The position numbers and the translations under genes were made by a program. The notes beneath the pieces were generated by a model. The model had not been told where the DNA came from. It made no database searches and saw nothing but the letters and a program-made list of their open reading frames with translations. From the NCBI GenBank assembly GCA_025455505.1, contig JALOMK010000037.1, positions 1-10,418 on the forward strand: 10,418 nt of DNA. The letters run 5' to 3'. The stretch comes from Bacteroidales bacterium (lineage in GTDB: Bacteria; Bacteroidota; Bacteroidia; Bacteroidales; VadinHA17). This document shows, piece after piece, positions 1 through 7,969 of the stretch; position 1 is the stretch's first letter; each line of letters begins with the position of its first letter.

Positions 1-2
1 AC

Positions 3-1109
3 CAGGAATATTCCACACTTGTAACTGCTGTCATTGCATACGGAGTGGCAAATCTGGGACACCAGCTTTCAAGGGATGGGTTTTTCATGCCCGAAGGGAT
101 CTATGCCGATTTCAGCACAAACAAGGGACGGATATCAGTTCTTCTCGATCACAGGAATGCACCAATGACGGTCGCCAACTTCATTGGTCTTGCCGAAGGC
201 AGCATTTCAAACAAGACCTACCCGGAATGGAAACCTTTTTTCAACGGATCAATATGGCACAGGGTGGTAAAGGGTCATGTCATACAGGCCGGGGAACCTG
301 CGGTTGTCAAAGATCCTGCAAACCAGGAGGAAAGTTCCACCGGATATGAAATACCTAATGAGATCAGCTCGCTGAGGCACAGCAAGGCCGGTATGATAGG
401 CATGGCCAACGCCGGTCCTCACACGAACACCTGCCAGTTTTATATCACACTTGCCGACAGGTCATATCTCGACGGCAATTACACCCTGTTCGGCGAAGTT
501 GTCGATGGTATGGATGTAGTCAACAAGATCGGGCAGGGTGATACAATCTTCTCGGTAACAATTGCCAGGGCAGGAACAGAAGCAGAGAAGTTCATTGTGA
601 ACGACGATACATTTACGCGGATGGTTGAAAACCAGTGGCGTAAAGTGAAAAGGGAAAGACAGGAGAAAGCAGATTTCGAATCGAAATTCATATCAGATAA
701 TTACCCTGGACTCACAAGCACTGAAAGCGGCCTGAGGTACAAGGTTCTTAAGGATGGTACAGGGCCTGCTCCGGCAGACTCCAGTTTCCTTTCAATATCC
801 TATACCGGGACACTCATTGGTGGCGACAGCTTTGTGAGCACTTCTGACGGCGGGAAACCTGATTACGGAACAAAACCTGAGGTCTTTAAATGGCAGGCAG
901 GCCGGCAAGGAATTATAAAGGGTCTGCAGGAATCCCTGATGTCAATGAAGGAAGGCGAAAAGCGGCTTCTTGTTATACCTCCGGCCCTTGCTTACGGGGA
1001 AATGAGCGGTTTTTACGGGAAATCAGTACCCGGGAAGAAAAGGTTTGTAATCTCCCCGGGCCAGACCCTTATACTTGAGCTTACTCTTGGCAGGATATCA
1101 TCGAAATAA
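3..1109 (+). CDS. Cyclophilin-FKBP fusion peptidyl-prolyl cis-trans isomerase (5' partial)
   Basis: This chain carries two unrelated prolyl-isomerase folds, so it should catalyse cis-trans isomerisation of X-Pro bonds during protein folding, probably in the cell envelope. Residues are numbered from the in-frame GTG at 45. The cyclophilin domain spans about 19-176: the catalytic Arg (R73 in WHRVVKGHVIQAG) and Q81 are kept, and MANAGPHTNTCQFYI and YLDGNYTLFG match the family core. Compared with human CypA, F60, F113, W121 and H126 are replaced by H78, Y133, Y141 and Y146. A charged linker (about 190-215) leads to an FKBP domain at about 229-348 (ISYTGTL, GLQESLMSMKEGEK, IPPALAYG), where FKBP12 D37 and W59 correspond to V264 and L294. 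The frame is open to the window edge and the GTG at 45 has no spaced ribosome site, so the true start and any signal peptide probably lie upstream. An ATG at 87 would keep both domains. The fold calls are secure; localisation is inferred. Confidence 0.9.
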   Translation, partial: QEYSTLVTAVIAYGVANLGHQLSRDGFFMPEGIYADFSTNKGRISVLLDHRNAPMTVANFIGLAEGSISNKTYPEWKPFFNGSIWHRVVKGHVIQAGEPAVVKDPANQEESSTGYEIPNEISSLRHSKAGMIGMANAGPHTNTCQFYITLADRSYLDGNYTLFGEVVDGMDVVNKIGQGDTIFSVTIARAGTEAEKFIVNDDTFTRMVENQWRKVKRERQEKADFESKFISDNYPGLTSTESGLRYKVLKDGTGPAPADSSFLSISYTGTLIGGDSFVSTSDGGKPDYGTKPEVFKWQAGRQGIIKGLQESLMSMKEGEKRLLVIPPALAYGEMSGFYGKSVPGKKRFVISPGQTLILELTLGRISSK

Positions 1110-1124
1110 GCGTTCCGGAAAAAT

Positions 1125-1148
1125 CGGTTATATTTAACCGTTAAATAT
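1125..1148. promoter_or_regulatory. Overlapping inverted repeats upstream of pntAA (candidate operator or weak terminator)
   Basis: Two inverted repeats overlap here. CGGTTA (1125-1130) pairs with TAACCG (1135-1140) around a 4-base loop. ATATTTAAC (1130-1138) and GTTAAATAT (1140-1148) form a perfect 9-bp palindrome with a single central C. The palindrome ends 25 bases before the pntAA ATG and lies 20 bases past the isomerase stop codon. The short spacer and AT-rich symmetry suit a protein-binding site better than a terminator, since no T-run follows. A sequence resembling the Bacteroidota -7 box (TAnnTTTG; here TATATTTA, 1129-1136) overlaps it, but I find no matching -33 element. The role is inference. 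Confidence 0.35.
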
Positions 1149-1173
1149 TCAATACTCTAAAAAAAATGCTCTG

Positions 1174-2301
1174 ATGATTATTGGCATATTAAAAGAAGGT
1201 CCCGCAGAAAACAGGGTGGCAATGCTGCCCGGAGAAGTGGCAGGTCTCATAAAGCTCGGTGCAAAGATACTTGTTGAATCGGGTGCCGGAGAAAGGTCCT
1301 TTGCGGCTGACAGCGCATACATTGAGTCGGGGGCTGAGGTTTCATCAAGGAATTCGCTTGTTGAGAAAGCTGACATGCTCCTTGGAGTAAATCTTCCCTG
1401 CGGAGAAAAAGCTGAGACTTTCAGGCCCGGCCAGGTCCTCTGTTGCGTTGCTTCACCATTGGAAAACGGGCAGTGGATAGAGGAAGCCAGGATACATGGG
1501 CTCACTATCCTGGCACTCGACATTATCCCGCGTACAACCAGGGCTCAGTCGATGGATATACTTTCATCGATGGCAACTGTTGCAGGGTACAAGGCAGTGA
1601 TAGAGGCGGCAGGAATGCTGCCCAGGTTCTTCCCCATGTTCATGTCGGCAGCCGGCACAATAAAGCCTGCAAAAGTCCTGATACTCGGAGCCGGGGTTGC
1701 CGGTCTTCAGGCTATTGCTGTTGCGCGCAAGCTTGGAGCAGTTGTCGAGGTTTTTGATGTCAGGTCGGCAGTGAAGGAAGAAGTTAAAAGTCTGGGTGGC
1801 AAATTCATTGAGGTTGAAGGTGCCACTGAGGATGCAGCTGCCGGCGGGTATGCCGTGGAACAGAGCGAGGACTTCAGGAAACGGCAGCAGGAACTGATAC
1901 AACAGAGGGCACTTGCAGCAGATGTTGTAATAACTACCGCCCAGATACCCGGCAGGAAGGCACCGGTACTGCTCCTTCGCGAGACGGTGGAAGCCATGAA
2001 ACCAGGATCAGTTGTAATAGATCTTGCGGCATCAACAGGGGGGAACTGTGAACTGACTGAAAACGGTAAAACAATAACAGTCAACGGTGTAACAGTGGCC
2101 GGAAGGTCCGATTACGCATCGGCAATGCCTACCGACGCCAGCAAGATGTTCGGATCGAACATAATAAACCTCCTTAAGATAATGATCAACAAGGGCGAGC
2201 TGTCGGTAAACCTTGATGATGACATTATCAACGGCACTGCTGCAGTTCACAGGGGTGAATATATTAGTCAGAGAGTAAAACAAATTCTAAACATAAACTG
2301 A
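1174..2301 (+). CDS. pntAA: NAD(P) transhydrogenase subunit alpha part 1 (NAD(H)-binding domain I)
   Basis: This is the soluble NAD(H)-binding component (domain I) of proton-translocating transhydrogenase, which passes hydride from NADH to NADP+ and is driven by proton entry. The 375-residue length matches the stand-alone alpha-1 subunit of three-gene enzymes. The N-terminal half has the alanine-dehydrogenase/PNT signature (ILKEGPAENRVAMLP at 5-19). The mobile RQD-type loop and its flank are RAQSMDILSSMATVAGYKA (123-141). The Rossmann fold shows GAGVAG (172-177), and D195 at the end of the second strand (VFDVR) is the expected NAD-selecting acid. TTAQIPGRKAPVLL (254-267) is another family block. 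The ATG at 1174 gives the family N-terminus; no clear Shine-Dalgarno sequence precedes it. It is the first gene of a run that continues into pntAB after 7 bases. Related alanine dehydrogenase is unlikely given the neighbours. Confidence 0.95.
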   Translation: MIIGILKEGPAENRVAMLPGEVAGLIKLGAKILVESGAGERSFAADSAYIESGAEVSSRNSLVEKADMLLGVNLPCGEKAETFRPGQVLCCVASPLENGQWIEEARIHGLTILALDIIPRTTRAQSMDILSSMATVAGYKAVIEAAGMLPRFFPMFMSAAGTIKPAKVLILGAGVAGLQAIAVARKLGAVVEVFDVRSAVKEEVKSLGGKFIEVEGATEDAAAGGYAVEQSEDFRKRQQELIQQRALAADVVITTAQIPGRKAPVLLLRETVEAMKPGSVVIDLAASTGGNCELTENGKTITVNGVTVAGRSDYASAMPTDASKMFGSNIINLLKIMINKGELSVNLDDDIINGTAAVHRGEYISQRVKQILNIN

Positions 2302-2308
2302 TAGGACG

Positions 2309-2611
2309 ATGGAAAGTATTCTCGAATTCTTCCTGGCGCACAGAGAGGCCATTTTTATTGTGCTTCTTTCAATCTTCCTCGGAATCGAGGTAATCAGCAA
2401 CGTTCCCGCTATTCTGCACACCCCTCTCATGTCAGGGGCCAACGCAATCCACGGGGTGGTTATAATAGGTGCAATTATTGTCATGGGACATGCCGATACA
2501 ACCGGGGCAATGATCCTGGGTTTCGTCGCCGTAGTCCTTGGAACTCTGAACGTAGTAGGCGGTTTTGTAGTGACCGACAGGATGCTTGAAATGTTCAGGA
2601 AGAAGAAATAG
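2309..2611 (+). CDS. pntAB: NAD(P) transhydrogenase subunit alpha part 2 (membrane)
   Basis: This small membrane subunit forms part of domain II, the proton channel, together with PntB. Its 100 residues contain three hydrophobic segments (about 14-34, 45-61 and 66-88) and a basic tail ending RKKK, matching stand-alone alpha-2 subunits, which lack the first helix of the E. coli alpha chain. SGANAIHGVV (42-51) is the conserved helix motif; H48 is the likely counterpart of the proton-pathway histidine in this helix of Thermus-type enzymes (my recollection of the family, not tested here). It starts 7 bases after the pntAA stop and is followed 29 bases later by pntB. The AGGA at 2303-2306 lies only two bases before the ATG, too close for a normal Shine-Dalgarno. 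Confidence 0.94.
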   Translation: MESILEFFLAHREAIFIVLLSIFLGIEVISNVPAILHTPLMSGANAIHGVVIIGAIIVMGHADTTGAMILGFVAVVLGTLNVVGGFVVTDRMLEMFRKKK

Positions 2612-2640
2612 TCATATTCAGTACGATAAATATCAATTCG

Positions 2641-4077
2641 ATGACCGATATAAACCAATTCTCGCCGGGTCTTTCAGTGCTTGAGATCTCATATGTACTT
2701 GCATCGGTGCTGTTCATTGTTGGACTAAAGATGCTGAGCCACCCCCTTACCGCCCGAAGAGGGAATTTTATGGCTGCAATCGGCATGGGGCTGGCAATTG
2801 TTGCAACAATTCTTTTTCATGAGAAGGATGGAGAACGTATCGGCAACATCGGCCTTATAATTGCTGCAATTGTTGTCGGAACGGCTATCGGATGGGTCAT
2901 TGCCAAAAAGGTAAAAATGACAGCAATGCCTCAGCTTGTGTCATTCTTCAACGGTATGGGAGGTGCAGCTGCGGCTCTTATCTCATTGATGGAATTTCCT
3001 CATGTAAGCAGTGAACTCATTTCCAGGAGCGGAATGGCAAATGGCTATGTTCTGGCAATACTTCTCGGGCTGATTATCGGGACCGTTTCATGGGCCGGCA
3101 GCATGATAGCATACGGGAAACTCGACGGATGGATCGGCGACCTCAGGGTAAAGGCAATGAAATATGTGAACCTTGCAATTCTTGCGCTTCTTGCCGGGTC
3201 TGTAGTTTTCATTATGACAAGGGATGTGCAGGCGAGCAGCGAACTTACTCCTTTCATTTATATAATTTTTGCCGTGGCTGTTGTCTATGGAGTCCTGTTT
3301 GTTATGCCTATCGGCGGCGCCGACATGCCGGTAGTGATATCCCTTCTCAACTCCTTCACAGGGGTTGCAGCTGCAATGGGAGGTTTCCTGTACAATAACC
3401 AGGCCATGCTCACCGGCGGTATACTGGTGGGATCGGCCGGTACTATACTGACGATCCTGATGTGCAAAGCCATGAACAGGTCGCTGCTTAACGTAATTGT
3501 TGGAGTATTCGGAGGAGGAGGCGCAGCATTAAATGCAGAGGCCGGAACAGTTAAGGAGATATCAATGTCCGATGCCGCCGTCCTGATGAGTTATTCAAAA
3601 AAAGTAGTTATTGTTCCCGGGTACGGCCTTGCCGTTGCACAGGCCCAGCATATCTGCCATGAGCTCGACAAGCTTCTCGAGGAGAAGGGCGTTGAGGTTA
3701 AGTATGCAATTCATCCTGTTGCAGGGCGCATGCCAGGACATATGAACGTCCTGCTGGCCGAGGCCGATGTGCCTTACGAACAGCTTGTTGAGAGCGATGA
3801 AATCAATCCCGACCTGCCGAATACCGATGTGCTTGTCGTGATAGGCGCCAACGATGTTGTAAATCCTGCCGCTGAGGATGATCCGTCTTCGCCCATATAC
3901 GGAATGCCGATAATAAAAGCACGCGACGCGAAAAATGTGATTGTGATGAAGCGCGGCATGGGCAAGGGATATGCAGCAATTGAAAACATGCTTTTCTTCA
4001 ATCCTAAAACGCGTATGCTTTTCGGTGATGCGAAAAGCACGCTCCAGAACCTGGTCAGCGAGGTCAAGAGTCTTTAG
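2641..4077 (+). CDS. pntB: NAD(P) transhydrogenase subunit beta
   Basis: This subunit joins a membrane part (rest of domain II, about eight or nine helices over residues 13-290) to the cytosolic NADP(H)-binding domain III (about 310-478). Domain III shows GYGLAVAQAQ (327-336), GRMPGHMNVLLAEADVPY (362-379), GANDVVNPAA (402-411, containing the conserved D405 loop) and KRGMGKGYAAIEN (437-449), all hallmarks of NADP binding. The length of 478 is typical. In the proton-channel region E. coli His91 aligns with N104 (VSFFNGMGG); such enzymes usually carry the functional histidine in PntAB instead, and H48 there fits. FGGGGAALN near 290-298 forms the link to domain III. The gene follows pntAB by 29 bases without a visible Shine-Dalgarno, and its TAG stop directly abuts the next gene's ATG. 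Confidence 0.95.
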   Translation: MTDINQFSPGLSVLEISYVLASVLFIVGLKMLSHPLTARRGNFMAAIGMGLAIVATILFHEKDGERIGNIGLIIAAIVVGTAIGWVIAKKVKMTAMPQLVSFFNGMGGAAAALISLMEFPHVSSELISRSGMANGYVLAILLGLIIGTVSWAGSMIAYGKLDGWIGDLRVKAMKYVNLAILALLAGSVVFIMTRDVQASSELTPFIYIIFAVAVVYGVLFVMPIGGADMPVVISLLNSFTGVAAAMGGFLYNNQAMLTGGILVGSAGTILTILMCKAMNRSLLNVIVGVFGGGGAALNAEAGTVKEISMSDAAVLMSYSKKVVIVPGYGLAVAQAQHICHELDKLLEEKGVEVKYAIHPVAGRMPGHMNVLLAEADVPYEQLVESDEINPDLPNTDVLVVIGANDVVNPAAEDDPSSPIYGMPIIKARDAKNVIVMKRGMGKGYAAIENMLFFNPKTRMLFGDAKSTLQNLVSEVKSL

Positions 4078-5865
4078 ATGGACAAATACGACGGACGAGT
4101 TGCTGCCCTGAGGAAGGGCATGAGTGAATCCGGGGCCAACGCCCTGCTCATTCCAATGGCTGATCCTCACCTTTCAGAATATATACCCGATCATTGGAAA
4201 ATCCTTGAATGGCTTACGGGTTTTACAGGATCGGCCGGCACAGTCGTATTGACAAATGATTTCTGCGGTCTGTGGACAGATTCGCGCTATTCGATCCAGG
4301 CTGCGAAACAGCTTGCCGGCACTGCCTGCCGATTCATGGAGAGCAGCCTCCCGCCGGAATCGGCGCTTTTAATCTGGCTTGGTGAAAACCTCCCTGAAAA
4401 TTCTGTTATTGCCATAGACGGCAGGCTTATTTCGCTTTCCTTTTACAGGCGGCTCCAATCGGCAACGGCAAAAAAATCGATTGTTCTCAGGACCGATGCC
4501 GACCCGGTTCCGGAGGCCTGGGCTGACAGGCCAGAGCTGCCTGCCTCCGTTGCTTTCGATCACAGTGTGTCATTTGCCGGTATCGGCAGGTCAGCAAAAA
4601 TATCAGCGCTGAGGGAGGCTATGAAGAAAAGCCTGGCTGACTATATACTTCTGGCTTCGCCTGACGATATAATGTGGATACTCAACATTCGGGGCCGCGA
4701 TTCGGATTTCAACCCGGTAATCAGGTGTTTTGCAATGGCGGGTCATGATCAGGTACTTCTTTTTGTCGATGAAAGCCAATTGCCGCTGAAGCTGGCACGC
4801 GAACTCGACAGCCTGGGCGTAGTCATGCTTCCGTATGAGGAAACTGAAGGGATGCTCAGCGTCATTGAAACTGGCTCTTCACTGCTCATCGATCCCGATA
4901 TCCTGCCTGTAGCGCTATACCTCGCCATTCCAGAAGGAGTCAGGATTATCGAAGAAATCTCAGCCGTAGCCATGCTAAGGTCTGTAAAGAACCTTACCGA
5001 AATCGAAAACATTGGCCGGGTGATGGTAAGGGATGGCGCTGCTCTCGAGAAATATCTCTTTCTGATCGATAAGGATGGTGGGTCAGGAAAGCTCACGGAA
5101 CGATCTGCCGCCGTGATAATTGACTCCCTAAGGGCTTCGGGCGAAAATTTTGTCTCTTCCTCTTTCGAGACAATAACCGCCTGGAGAAGCAATTCGGCAT
5201 TGCCTCACTACAGACCGTCTGAGTCGTCCGATTCATGCATTGAGGGAGACGGAATACTTCTTACCGATTCGGGAGCGCATTACCTCGATGGAACAACCGA
5301 TGTAACACGTACAGTTGCAATCGGAATCCCCTCCGAAAGGCAGAAGAGGGATTTTACTCTTGTTCTTAAAGGACTTATAGCGTTGTCGCGTGCCAAATTT
5401 CCTGAAAAAACACGGGGAGTCCAGCTCGATATTCTTGCGCGTAGCGAGCTCTGGAAAGATGGCCTCAACTATGGTCATGGAACGGGCCATGGCGTGGGAT
5501 TTTGTCTGAATGTGCATGAAAGGCCATTCGGGATCAGCCCTGCCAGGCGCAATACCGATCCTTTCATTGTGCCGGGTGTCCTCTTATCGAATGAGCCGGC
5601 TGTTTACCGTGAAGGAAAATATGGAATCAGGACTGAGAACCTCCTTCTCTGTTGTGAGGATCATGAAACGGAAAACGGCATTTTTTTCAGGTTCGAAACG
5701 TTGACACTCTGCCATATCGATAAAAATCTTATCGATTTCTCAATTCTCGACAGACTGGAGAAAGAGTGGCTTAATTCATACCACGCTGAGGTATACGATA
5801 AGCTCTCACCTCTTCTCACAGGAGAGGAAAAACAATGGCTGAGGGAAAAAACAAGCCCGGAATAA
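4078..5865 (+). CDS. Xaa-Pro aminopeptidase, M24B family
   Basis: This is a three-domain aminopeptidase P-type metalloenzyme that removes an N-terminal residue preceding proline. There is no signal peptide, so it is presumably cytosolic. A creatinase-like N-terminal domain covers about 5-135 (DPHLSEYIPDHWK, LTGFTGSAGT, WTDSRY), a second creatinase-like domain about 160-300, the pita-bread M24 domain about 310-530, and a C-terminal tail follows. The dinuclear metal ligands are all present: D397 (DSGAHY), D408 (GTTDVTRT), H471 (HGTGHGVG), E506 (NEPAVY) and E520 (RTENLL). H377 (LPHYRP) and H467 match the catalytic histidines. The 595-residue length fits the long three-domain form. Its ATG follows the pntB TAG with no intervening base, suggesting translational coupling, although a functional link with transhydrogenase is not evident. 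The gene symbol is left blank because the long form is not E. coli-type PepP. Confidence 0.94.
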   Translation: MDKYDGRVAALRKGMSESGANALLIPMADPHLSEYIPDHWKILEWLTGFTGSAGTVVLTNDFCGLWTDSRYSIQAAKQLAGTACRFMESSLPPESALLIWLGENLPENSVIAIDGRLISLSFYRRLQSATAKKSIVLRTDADPVPEAWADRPELPASVAFDHSVSFAGIGRSAKISALREAMKKSLADYILLASPDDIMWILNIRGRDSDFNPVIRCFAMAGHDQVLLFVDESQLPLKLARELDSLGVVMLPYEETEGMLSVIETGSSLLIDPDILPVALYLAIPEGVRIIEEISAVAMLRSVKNLTEIENIGRVMVRDGAALEKYLFLIDKDGGSGKLTERSAAVIIDSLRASGENFVSSSFETITAWRSNSALPHYRPSESSDSCIEGDGILLTDSGAHYLDGTTDVTRTVAIGIPSERQKRDFTLVLKGLIALSRAKFPEKTRGVQLDILARSELWKDGLNYGHGTGHGVGFCLNVHERPFGISPARRNTDPFIVPGVLLSNEPAVYREGKYGIRTENLLLCCEDHETENGIFFRFETLTLCHIDKNLIDFSILDRLEKEWLNSYHAEVYDKLSPLLTGEEKQWLREKTSPE

Positions 5866-5904
5866 AGTTATAGCGTTTGGCGTAAGGAGTTTATATTCAG
5901 ATTC

Positions 5905-5919
5905 AGGAGTATTACTCCT
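5905..5919 (+). terminator. Candidate hairpin between convergent genes
   Basis: AGGAGT (5905-5910) pairs perfectly with ACTCCT (5914-5919) around a 3-base loop, and TTTAAAT follows on the plus strand. It lies 40 bases past the aminopeptidase stop and could end the pnt transcript. A rival pairing uses AAGGAGT at 5884-5890 with ACTCCTT at 5914-5920. The stem is short and its right arm is inside the last codons and stop of the convergent glycosidase gene, so activity is uncertain. On the minus strand no U-run follows it. Confidence 0.4.
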
Positions 5920-7969
5920 TTAAATCTTCCATCATAACAATATCCATTACAGGAAATTCAGTGATCCTGAGCCTGGCAGAGCCATAAGGCACCAGCGTTA
6001 TCTTTTCGGGATCACCACCGGGGCTGACAGGACTTAACGGAGGCACATCTGCCGAATTGTCCCTGAGGGTCCATTCAGGAATCTTAATTCCACGTGCGGT
6101 AATAACAACAGGCGGTTCCTGTCCGGATAATAGATACTTGAGAGAGTCTGGTGACCATACCGGGTCGCCCTTGTCTGCGAAGGGATATTTTCCGACAGGG
6201 TTCAGTTTAACTTCCATGCTGCCAAGCAGGTTATCCTTTCCGATTATGAGACCGTAATTCCAGCTGCTTTCGGGCATGATTTCCCAGTCAGTGCTTCCGA
6301 GGTATCCGGGATTTTCGTAATTCATCTTCGCAGGGCTGAATTTCTTTTCTATCCTCAGGGAGAAGACGAGAGGACCCCTAAGGACTGAAACCGATCCGTT
6401 ATATCTTTTTTCCGCTCTCAGGGTCATGGGAAACTCTATCTGCACACTGTCGCCATTTTCCCATTTTTCGTCAAGACGGCAAAGCTCACCTCCATAATAA
6501 ACGAAGTTTTTGTTCCTGACCTTCACTATAGTGCTGTCGGCCCATCCGGGGATTCTCAGCTCAAGTGGAAATCCGGTCTTTTTTGCAGTCGTGATCACAA
6601 GTGTGACTTTGTTTCCAAAGGGGTAATCAGTTATTTCTTCTATCCTCACCCTGGTACCTTTTCCGGCGAATGCCTCTACAACCGACGGGCCATAGCTTAC
6701 AAGTGCGAGGCCGTTATCGTTTGTTGCCATCCACATGCTTGAAATGAACTTGGGCCAGCCCTGGTGCATATTTGCGAGGCAGCACGCGAAGTTTGGCATC
6801 AGCCCGTAAATGTTCGAGAAGTCCCCGTTTGTACTCCAGTTTCGTTTCGCCTCGCTGACAAGTACCTGGTTGCTCTGCTGGTCGTACTGGTGCGCCCACA
6901 TGTCGGCGGTGGTGGTGCCCGGCAGAGAATTGTATGCAAGTTTTTCGAGCCTGTCTGCGAGTTCCCCGCTGCCGAAGATTGCATATAACTCCTGCAGAGA
7001 GTACATGTATTCAACTACAGCGCAAAGTTCTGTTCCCTGCGAGGGGCTTTTACCTGAAAGGTGCTCGTCACCAGAGAACCTGCCGCCGGCCTGTCCATGG
7101 TTAAGATCATATTTCCTGATGCCTTCGAAAACCGCATTCATGAATCTTTCATCACGCGACTGCTGGTACCATAAACCCGGGTATTTGATTGCCATGGCGT
7201 TGTTGACGACATGAGCAGTTAGTCCGACCGGTCCCCAGTTCAGGGGGATCTTTTTCCCGGCCGATGCAGCTGAATCCCAGGGAAATGTCTCGTAATAGCT
7301 TGTCCAGTCGGAGCTGTTATTCTGTATCTTTTCAATGGCTTCAAGAATCCAGGGCTCACCTGTCTGCCTGTACAGCCAGTATCCGGTGACTGCGTTTTCC
7401 ATAGCCCTTACTCCCCGCCAATCCTTGTCGGGCCAGTCTGGCGGTGTGTTGTGAAGGTACCTGAAATAATCAGTGATGACCTTGAGAGCTTTTTCGTCGC
7501 CAGTTGCCTCGTAATACTGCATAAGCACTTTATTTGCAACCGCGAGTGGCCACCTGTCCTTGTTTTTAGCCGGTCCGTACCAGCCGCTGTCGCTTGCCGT
7601 CGAGATTATATGGCCGATCCACTTTTCTGATTTTTCAATCAGTTTCTGATCGTCGAGTATATATGCAAGGGGAACAAGACCGTCGAGATAATAGGGCCCC
7701 CTTTCCCATGCCTCGCCGTCGCCTCCATGCCATGATGAATTCATGAGGTCGGGCCAGAATTCATCGAGATGTCCAGTCAGTCCCGAAGCCTGGATTGTCA
7801 GCTGGTCATTAAGCCAGCCGGCCGGTTTCACGGTTCCGAGAGGCAGCCTTATATAGGCATTCTGCTTCAGCGGCTCGCGGTTGCCATTATAGTTTATGTT
7901 CACCTGTTTCTTAGTGCACGACGCAGTAAGAAAGGCAGCAGCCAGGAGGACGTAAAAAAATTTCTTCAT
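5912..7969 (-). CDS. GH127/DUF1680-type glycoside hydrolase lipoprotein (putative beta-L-arabinofuranosidase)
   Basis: The protein probably cleaves terminal sugar residues, beta-L-arabinofuranose being the activity known for GH127; the exact substrate cannot be read from sequence. Residues 1-18 form a lipoprotein signal peptide ending LTASC (C18); the following TKKQ lacks the acidic run typical of Bacteroidota surface export, so a periplasm-facing anchor is likelier. The (alpha/alpha)6 catalytic domain spans about 40-430, with beta-rich C-terminal parts containing the family block RGPLVFSL. Key residues of HypBA1 have plausible counterparts: zinc ligands E314 and C316 (GTELCAVVEY) and C396-C397 (FACCLAN), C396 being the expected nucleophile, and E302 (GDEHLSG) a candidate acid/base. 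The CCLAN and GTELC motifs differ from the usual CCPPN and ETC, marking a divergent branch. The length of 685 is normal. No SusC/SusD or other polysaccharide-use genes adjoin it. Confidence 0.85.
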   Translation of the reverse strand: MKKFFYVLLAAAFLTASCTKKQVNINYNGNREPLKQNAYIRLPLGTVKPAGWLNDQLTIQASGLTGHLDEFWPDLMNSSWHGGDGEAWERGPYYLDGLVPLAYILDDQKLIEKSEKWIGHIISTASDSGWYGPAKNKDRWPLAVANKVLMQYYEATGDEKALKVITDYFRYLHNTPPDWPDKDWRGVRAMENAVTGYWLYRQTGEPWILEAIEKIQNNSSDWTSYYETFPWDSAASAGKKIPLNWGPVGLTAHVVNNAMAIKYPGLWYQQSRDERFMNAVFEGIRKYDLNHGQAGGRFSGDEHLSGKSPSQGTELCAVVEYMYSLQELYAIFGSGELADRLEKLAYNSLPGTTTADMWAHQYDQQSNQVLVSEAKRNWSTNGDFSNIYGLMPNFACCLANMHQGWPKFISSMWMATNDNGLALVSYGPSVVEAFAGKGTRVRIEEITDYPFGNKVTLVITTAKKTGFPLELRIPGWADSTIVKVRNKNFVYYGGELCRLDEKWENGDSVQIEFPMTLRAEKRYNGSVSVLRGPLVFSLRIEKKFSPAKMNYENPGYLGSTDWEIMPESSWNYGLIIGKDNLLGSMEVKLNPVGKYPFADKGDPVWSPDSLKYLLSGQEPPVVITARGIKIPEWTLRDNSADVPPLSPVSPGGDPEKITLVPYGSARLRITEFPVMDIVMMEDLKE

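Noticed and set aside
45..47. GTG as the true start of the cyclophilin-FKBP gene
   Set aside because: The same frame stays open to the window edge with a hydrophobic stretch (STLVTAVIAYG) just upstream, and no ribosome site is properly spaced, so the gene more likely begins outside the window.
3595..4170. Long minus-strand open frame (191 codons) opposite the end of pntB and the start of the aminopeptidase
   Set aside because: It lies wholly antisense to two strongly conserved genes, has no recognisable domain, and is explained by the codon bias of the plus-strand genes.
6810..7214. Plus-strand open frame of 134 codons inside the glycosidase gene
   Set aside because: It is antisense to the catalytic core of a conserved GH127-type gene and its product resembles no family I recognise.
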